From an uncultured Pseudomonadales bacterium (GTDB taxonomy: Bacteria; Pseudomonadota; Gammaproteobacteria; Pseudomonadales; IMCC2047): 5,390 nt of DNA. The notes under the pieces are model-generated. The model had not been told where the DNA came from and did not search any database. It was given only the letters and a program-made list of their open reading frames with translations. Below, piece by piece: positions 1 through 2,875 of the stretch. The translations under genes and the position numbers were made by a program. The first letter of the stretch is position 1, and every line of letters begins with the position of its first letter. The DNA lies in assembly GCA_947258895.1 (NCBI GenBank), contig CAMYKE010000133.1:1-5390 (forward strand), given 5' to 3'.

Positions 1-6
1 GAGAGA

Positions 7-86
7 TTGTGCGTTGTACGGGATTTTCCGACGAAGGGGATAGCTGTCGCTATAGCCGCAGGAGAAAAATTCCGTACAGCGTGCAG
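7..86 (+). repeat. Long imperfect hairpin A in the left intergenic region
   Basis: Bases 8-27 pair with 66-85 without interruption (20 pairs). Four of these are G.U on the + strand (10:83, 11:82, 14:79, 22:71) and the rest are Watson-Crick; 7:86 adds another U.G. The stem includes gtacgg at 16-21 facing ccgtac at 72-77. Inside the loop a second small perfect hairpin, atagc (40-44) with gctat (49-53), closes over tgtc. There is no T-run after the stem, so it does not look like an intrinsic terminator. It could be a REP/MITE-like palindrome or a structured leader RNA. The pairing is directly visible; the function is unknown. Confidence 0.6.
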
Positions 87-157
87 GATCCGGCGAGAAA
101 CCAAATAGGCAATTCGCACTGTACTGACAAGGTTTCTGGGCAGTGGATCGCCGAATC
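87..157 (+). repeat. Hairpin B, directly following hairpin A
   Basis: Bases 87-96 pair with 148-157 (9 of 10, mismatch 90:154), continuing with 97-102 against 131-136 (gaaacc with ggtttc, perfect). An 11-base bulge at 137-147 separates the two right arms. The large loop 103-130 contains aataggcaatt (104-114), the exact reverse complement of 283-293 inside the left terminal repeat of the downstream element. Hairpin B starts where hairpin A ends, which argues that A and B belong to one structured unit. No function can be assigned. Confidence 0.45.
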
Positions 158-187
158 GGTGAGATATGGCGGCTAGCAGAGAGATTA

Positions 188-238
188 GGGTAGTATTCAG
201 AGGTGCCCCATATATAATTGGGTTGCTCTCCCCTACCC
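188..238 (+). repeat. Weaker hairpin C
   Basis: gggtag (188-193) is the perfect complement of ctaccc (233-238). Nested inside are agag (199-202) with ctct (226-229) and ccca (207-210) with tggg (219-222), closing over an AT-rich loop. Internal loops interrupt it, so it is less convincing than hairpins A and B. An alternative pairing uses ttaggg (185-190) with ccctaa (244-249). It continues the run of inverted repeats and has no clear coding alternative. Confidence 0.3.
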
Positions 239-264
239 GGCTTCCCTAAACTGTCACATACACG

Positions 265-296
265 AGTGTAGTGTCCTATATAAATTGCCTATTCAG
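265..296 (+). repeat. Left terminal inverted repeat
   Basis: The repeat begins agtgtagtgtcc and ends gcctattcag. It matches the reverse complement of 498-529 except at 286. It contains a tatataa core (277-284 region) that superficially resembles a -10 box. Similarity stops sharply after 296, where an unrelated stem begins, so the inner boundary is well defined. The outer boundary is uncertain by 6 bases, because agtgta/tacact may be target sequence rather than element. Confidence 0.7.
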
Positions 297-391
297 TGGC
301 TCTCAAATTTGTCACGACAAGGCGCATTTTGCAGGGAATGTCGACTACCTTTCCAAGAAATGCAACGAAGTTGTGGCAAATTTGAGGGCCA
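297..391 (+). repeat. Internal hairpin 1 of the MITE-like element
   Basis: Bases 297-318 pair with 370-391 in 22 uninterrupted pairs, three of them G.U on the + strand (301:387, 312:376, 316:372). Deeper in the arm gcattt (324-329) pairs with aaatgc (358-363), and ggaa (335-338) with ttcc (351-354). The stem core is ctcaaatttg facing caaatttgag. It abuts the left terminal repeat with no spacer. Confidence 0.6.
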
Positions 392-400
392 CCCGTAGGG

Positions 401-497
401 CAAGCCACTAATTGGCCATCTACGTTGTTGCGCTTGCTTGAAATATGTTTAATATTGCTGCGCAAACGCGCCTAGTAGCTGACCAATTAGCGACTTG
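401..497 (+). repeat. Internal hairpin 2 of the MITE-like element
   Basis: Bases 401-423 face 475-497 with 19 of 23 positions paired, mismatched at 405, 407, 416 and 419. Three of the mismatches are A.C on the + strand, which would be G.U on the - strand. Further in, ttgcgc (428-433) pairs with gcgcaa (460-465) and aatat (442-446) with atatt (452-456), leaving a five-base apical loop. It abuts the right terminal repeat directly. The arm is more decayed than hairpin 1. Confidence 0.5.
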
Positions 498-529
498 CTG
501 AATAGGCGATTTATATAGGACACTACACT
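498..529 (-). repeat. Right terminal inverted repeat
   Basis: Inverted copy of 265-296, matching at 31 of 32 positions. It begins ctgaataggc and ends ggacactacact. Its outer end lies 72 bases before the start codon at 602, so the element sits immediately upstream of the operon and may lie within its leader or promoter region. Confidence 0.7.
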
Positions 530-601
530 AGGGAGCAGGGCCGGGAGCAATCGCCCGACTTACGCAGTAAGGTTACCGGCTAAAAAAAACGGGTTTCAAG
601 A
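530..601 (+). other. Short leader between the MITE-like element and the adaptor gene
   Basis: This stretch holds a 7-base direct repeat gggagca (531-537 and 543-549), a small perfect hairpin cttac-gca-gtaag (559-571), and an eight-A run (582-589). No good Shine-Dalgarno sequence precedes the ATG at 602; the only purine-rich candidates are ggg at 591-593 and aaga touching the start. No convincing -35/-10 pair was found here or across the right terminal repeat, so the promoter of the operon is not identified. Confidence 0.35.
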
Positions 602-1978
602 ATGCCAGCTGAAGATCCCAAACTAAAACGCCTCGCAGACGCGCTCGCGGACCATAGTGGCGAGGGCGTGTCCATCCTCGCAGCGGAACCCGCCAGAATG
701 ATGCAGGGCACTATCCTGCTGATAGGCTGCCTCATGATCGCGGGCCTGATCTGGTCTTTCATCGGCCGTGCTGATGTGATCGTAACGGCTCCCGGCGCAG
801 TCAGCCCGGATTCAGAGGTTCGGCGGCTATATGCACCCATAGAGGGTGAACTCGTCGACATCTACATTTCCGAAGGCCAGCCCGTGACCGAAGGCGAAGT
901 CGTCGCCCGTTTGAACGCCCGGCAGGCAGTTCAGGTCGCGACCGATTCACTGGATGCGAACCTGCGACTGTCGAATGCGCGAAGAGAATATCAGCGCTTT
1001 CCTGCTCGCAAGGCATTGATGGAGCGTCAGGTGGAGGCGCTCGAGCGGCAAATCAAGATCGCAAAGACCCTCCATGAAAATCGGGTTGCCGAAGGCATGG
1101 CCAAATTAAGCGAAGCGCAAAGAGCCAGGCTGGAAGAGGCCCGGGGAAACCGTGACAAAGCCAAGCGCCTGTTCGAGGTTGCGCAGACCGAGCTCGAAAA
1201 GTTTCAGAGACTATACGACAGCCCGGGTGGTGGTGGCATTTCAAAATCCCAGCTCGAGGAGAAACGCAGCCAGGTGGTTGTCGCCGAGGCCGATTTTAAA
1301 CTCGCTGAAGCCAGATTCGGGGAGCTGGACTTTCAACTGAGCAACGAGTACGCGGAGGCCGAAGCCAAAATACAGGGCAGCGACCAAAAGCTCACTGAAT
1401 TGCAAATAGAGCGGGACACGCTACTGGACAAAATCCAGTACGAGGAGAACAAGGTAAACATTACGTTGCGCCGGGCGGAGCTGGAAGCCGAAACCGCATC
1501 CAGGATCACCTTCGACAACATCGACGAAGATAACTTCCTGCAGATTCTCGCGCCGGTTACGGGCGTGGTCACCGACGTCAGCTTTACTCAACCCGGCGAC
1601 AAGGTCCAGGCCAGTACTCCGCTGGGCGGCATCGCCCCCGGTGATGCAGACCCTGTACTCAAGGTCGACATTGTCGAATCTGATCGTGCCTTCCTGCGCG
1701 TCGGTCAGAAGGTCAAGATCAAGTTTAATGCATTCCCTTATCAGCGCTATGGCTTCATCGAAGGGACGCTGGAATACATCTCGCCTTCAACCCAGTTATC
1801 CGATAAGATAAAAATTCCTGCGTTCAAGGGTCGCATTGCGCTTGATAAGACCTATTTTCTGGTCGAAAACGAACGCTACCCGTTGCGCTATGGCATGGAA
1901 GCAACCGCGGAGATCATTGTACGGAAGCGACGTCTGATAGATCTCGCGCTAGACCCCTTCCGGAAACTGCGCGGCTAA
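602..1978 (+). CDS. HlyD-family periplasmic adaptor (membrane fusion) protein of a peptide export system
   Basis: Bridges an inner-membrane ABC exporter to an outer-membrane TolC-type channel. The 458 residues are a usual length for the family. Order: about 35 cytoplasmic residues, one membrane helix (about 37-54), first half of the lipoyl/barrel-sandwich domain (about 61-104, with APIEGELVDIYISEGQPV starting at 78), a long charged helical hairpin (about 110-305), second lipoyl half (ILAPVTGVV from 315), a beta-barrel with GQKVKIKFNAFPY, and the usual hydrophobic-then-basic C-terminus (RRLIDLALDPFRKLRG). The hairpin tip around R203-L204 to I213-S214 resembles the TolC-contact region of adaptors and carries a GGGG insert. 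ATG 602 is the first start after the in-frame stop at 581-583; its ribosome site is weak. The isomerase gene follows 43 bases later and the C39 exporter after that, which fixes its role as the exporter partner. Family assignment is firm. It resembles both classic type I secretion adaptors and bacteriocin-export adaptors. Confidence 0.93.
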   Translation: MPAEDPKLKRLADALADHSGEGVSILAAEPARMMQGTILLIGCLMIAGLIWSFIGRADVIVTAPGAVSPDSEVRRLYAPIEGELVDIYISEGQPVTEGEVVARLNARQAVQVATDSLDANLRLSNARREYQRFPARKALMERQVEALERQIKIAKTLHENRVAEGMAKLSEAQRARLEEARGNRDKAKRLFEVAQTELEKFQRLYDSPGGGGISKSQLEEKRSQVVVAEADFKLAEARFGELDFQLSNEYAEAEAKIQGSDQKLTELQIERDTLLDKIQYEENKVNITLRRAELEAETASRITFDNIDEDNFLQILAPVTGVVTDVSFTQPGDKVQASTPLGGIAPGDADPVLKVDIVESDRAFLRVGQKVKIKFNAFPYQRYGFIEGTLEYISPSTQLSDKIKIPAFKGRIALDKTYFLVENERYPLRYGMEATAEIIVRKRRLIDLALDPFRKLRG

Positions 1979-2010
1979 CTCAGGTTATTCGCGCGTTGGC
2001 TGAATTAATT

Positions 2011-2014
2011 GGAG
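2011..2014 (+). promoter_or_regulatory. Shine-Dalgarno sequence for the isomerase gene
   Basis: ggag lies seven bases before the ATG at 2022, a near-ideal spacing. It is the best ribosome site in the window and supports start 2022. The short 43-base gap after the adaptor stop suggests one transcript. Confidence 0.7.
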
Positions 2015-2021
2015 ACGAACA

Positions 2022-2774
2022 ATGTCCGGGATCGTAAGCATTGATGACAAGGTGTTTACCACCGACGATTTCATTCGGTTTCTCAAGCTGAGCGGCAGGT
2101 TTGAAGGACTGATGGAAGATATCCTGAAAGACCAGCTTACCGTACACGCCGCAAAAAAAGCCGGTATCAGCGTGAGCGACGAAGAAATTCAGGAACGGTC
2201 GGATCAGTTTCGTCGCGTACACGGACTCCACCGTGCCAAAGAGACAATGGAATTTCTGGATAGCCTGAGTGTGTCCGTGGATGAACTCGAAGCCTTTCTC
2301 ACGGATATGCTATATCAGGAGAAGATGAAGGAGCAATTGGCGGGGGAAAGCGCGATAGAGGATTTCTTCCAGCTAAACTCACCGAAATTTGAGAGTATAG
2401 AAATCAGTCATATCGTCGTTGAATCCGAGGGTGCCGCCAGGGAGATGCTCTCAGTCCTCACTGACGATTCCGATAGTTTCGAAGAGCTGGCCCGCGAGCA
2501 TTCGGTAGCGGATACCAGCACACAGGGCGGTCATATCGGCAAGGTCATGCGCGGCTCGCTCAGCAACGAGGTCGAGGCCAAGGTGTTCAGCGCCGCACCG
2601 GGCGAGCTGCTGGGTCCATTCCCAACGGCGGACGCGTCCCTGTTTGAAATATTTCGTATCGATGCAAAAAATCCGGCCAATCTTGACGATGAAACCCGGG
2701 AAGAGATCCAGCGATTGCTGCACGAAGACTGGCTGAAAGGACGCGCAAATGAACACCGGATCGAGATCCTCTAA
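2022..2774 (+). CDS. Cytosolic PpiC/parvulin-type peptidyl-prolyl isomerase with SurA-like N-terminal helical part
   Basis: Likely binds and isomerises, or simply chaperones, a substrate on the cytoplasmic side of the exporter. The 250 residues start MSGIVSIDDK with no signal peptide or membrane segment, unlike periplasmic SurA, PpiD or PrsA. Residues about 10-118 are helical and SurA_N-like (KAGISVSDEEI is typical). Residues about 124-214 form the parvulin domain: ISHIVV with His130, FEELAREHSVADTST (153-167), GGHIGKVMRGSL (169-180), GELLGPFPT (194-202), then SLFEIFRI (206-213). In classical parvulins the last strand carries a catalytic histidine (Pin1 His157, in GIHII); by hand alignment Glu209 sits there. 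Residues about 214-250 are a charged helical tail. The gene lies between the adaptor and the C39 exporter. Similar isomerase genes accompany C39 exporters in bacteriocin-type loci of cyanobacteria and proteobacteria, from general knowledge. Family is confident; catalytic activity is doubtful. Confidence 0.88.
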   Translation: MSGIVSIDDKVFTTDDFIRFLKLSGRFEGLMEDILKDQLTVHAAKKAGISVSDEEIQERSDQFRRVHGLHRAKETMEFLDSLSVSVDELEAFLTDMLYQEKMKEQLAGESAIEDFFQLNSPKFESIEISHIVVESEGAAREMLSVLTDDSDSFEELAREHSVADTSTQGGHIGKVMRGSLSNEVEAKVFSAAPGELLGPFPTADASLFEIFRIDAKNPANLDDETREEIQRLLHEDWLKGRANEHRIEIL

Positions 2775-2875
2775 CAGCCTTTACGGGCCAGTCAGGTACC
2801 GCCGCTCCGTAACGGCACCATGATAGGCCACCAGGCTGATCAATAATAAATTTCAGAATCCGAAGATAGTCACCC
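2775..2875 (+). other. Intergenic gap with small hairpins before the exporter gene
   Basis: ggtaccg (2795-2801) faces cggcacc (2813-2819) with one mismatch, flanked by ggcc at 2786-2789 and 2826-2829. The next 22 bases, 2821-2842, are an imperfect palindrome (tgat...atca outside, ggcc/ggct inside). Neither is followed by a T-run, so no intrinsic terminator is predicted. The stretch before the start is AT-rich (aataataaattt, 2843-2854). Possible roles are translation control or RNA processing within the operon; an internal promoter cannot be excluded. Confidence 0.35.

Larger units (their letters stand above)
265..529. mobile_element. MITE-like non-coding element with 32-bp terminal inverted repeats and cloverleaf folding
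   Basis: The ends 265-296 and 498-529 are inverted copies matching at 31 of 32 positions; the one difference (286/508) is still a U.G pair. No transposase or credible reading frame lies between them, and the length of 265 bp (253 bp if the true ends are 271 and 523) suits a miniature inverted-repeat element. The interior is almost entirely two more hairpins: 297-391 begins at the base after the left terminal repeat, and 401-497 stops at the base before the right one. The linker 392-400, cccgtaggg, can itself pair ccc with ggg. The whole can fold as a multi-way junction with essentially no unpaired bases between arms. If the ends are gtgtcc/ggacac, a TA dinucleotide flanks each side, as for IS630/Tc1-type insertions. 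I cannot name a parent IS family. A structured non-coding RNA is the main alternative. Confidence 0.6.

Noticed and set aside
1..119. Minus-strand frame from GTG at 117-119 open to the left edge
   Set aside because: No ribosome site, non-ATG start, no recognised family, and the sequence is dominated by the palindromic stem A.
3..176. Reading frame open from the left edge to TAG at 174-176, as if the tail of an upstream gene
   Set aside because: It is only 57 codons, has no internal ATG and no recognisable motif, and runs through hairpins A and B, whose pairing explains the sequence better. A gene tail cannot be fully excluded without upstream sequence.
166..249. Small + strand ORF of 27 residues (MAASREIRV...)
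   Set aside because: A candidate precursor peptide was sought here, but it has no double-glycine site, the purine run is too close to the ATG, and it overlaps hairpin C.
392..400. CRISPR-type or tandem repeat array in the upstream region
   Set aside because: All repeats found are inverted, of different sequence and not regularly spaced; there are no direct repeat-spacer units.
340..500. Very short ORFs inside the MITE-like element (ATG at about 339 and about 446)
   Set aside because: 15-18 codons each, without proper ribosome sites, and fully inside paired arms.
489..517. Promoter using tatata of the right terminal repeat as -10 box
   Set aside because: No acceptable -35 hexamer at 16-18 bases upstream (agcgac/tagcga/gcgact), and the same tatata occurs in the other terminal repeat.
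2795..2842. Rho-independent terminator between isomerase and exporter
   Set aside because: The hairpins are short and imperfect and no T-run follows, so read-through is more likely.
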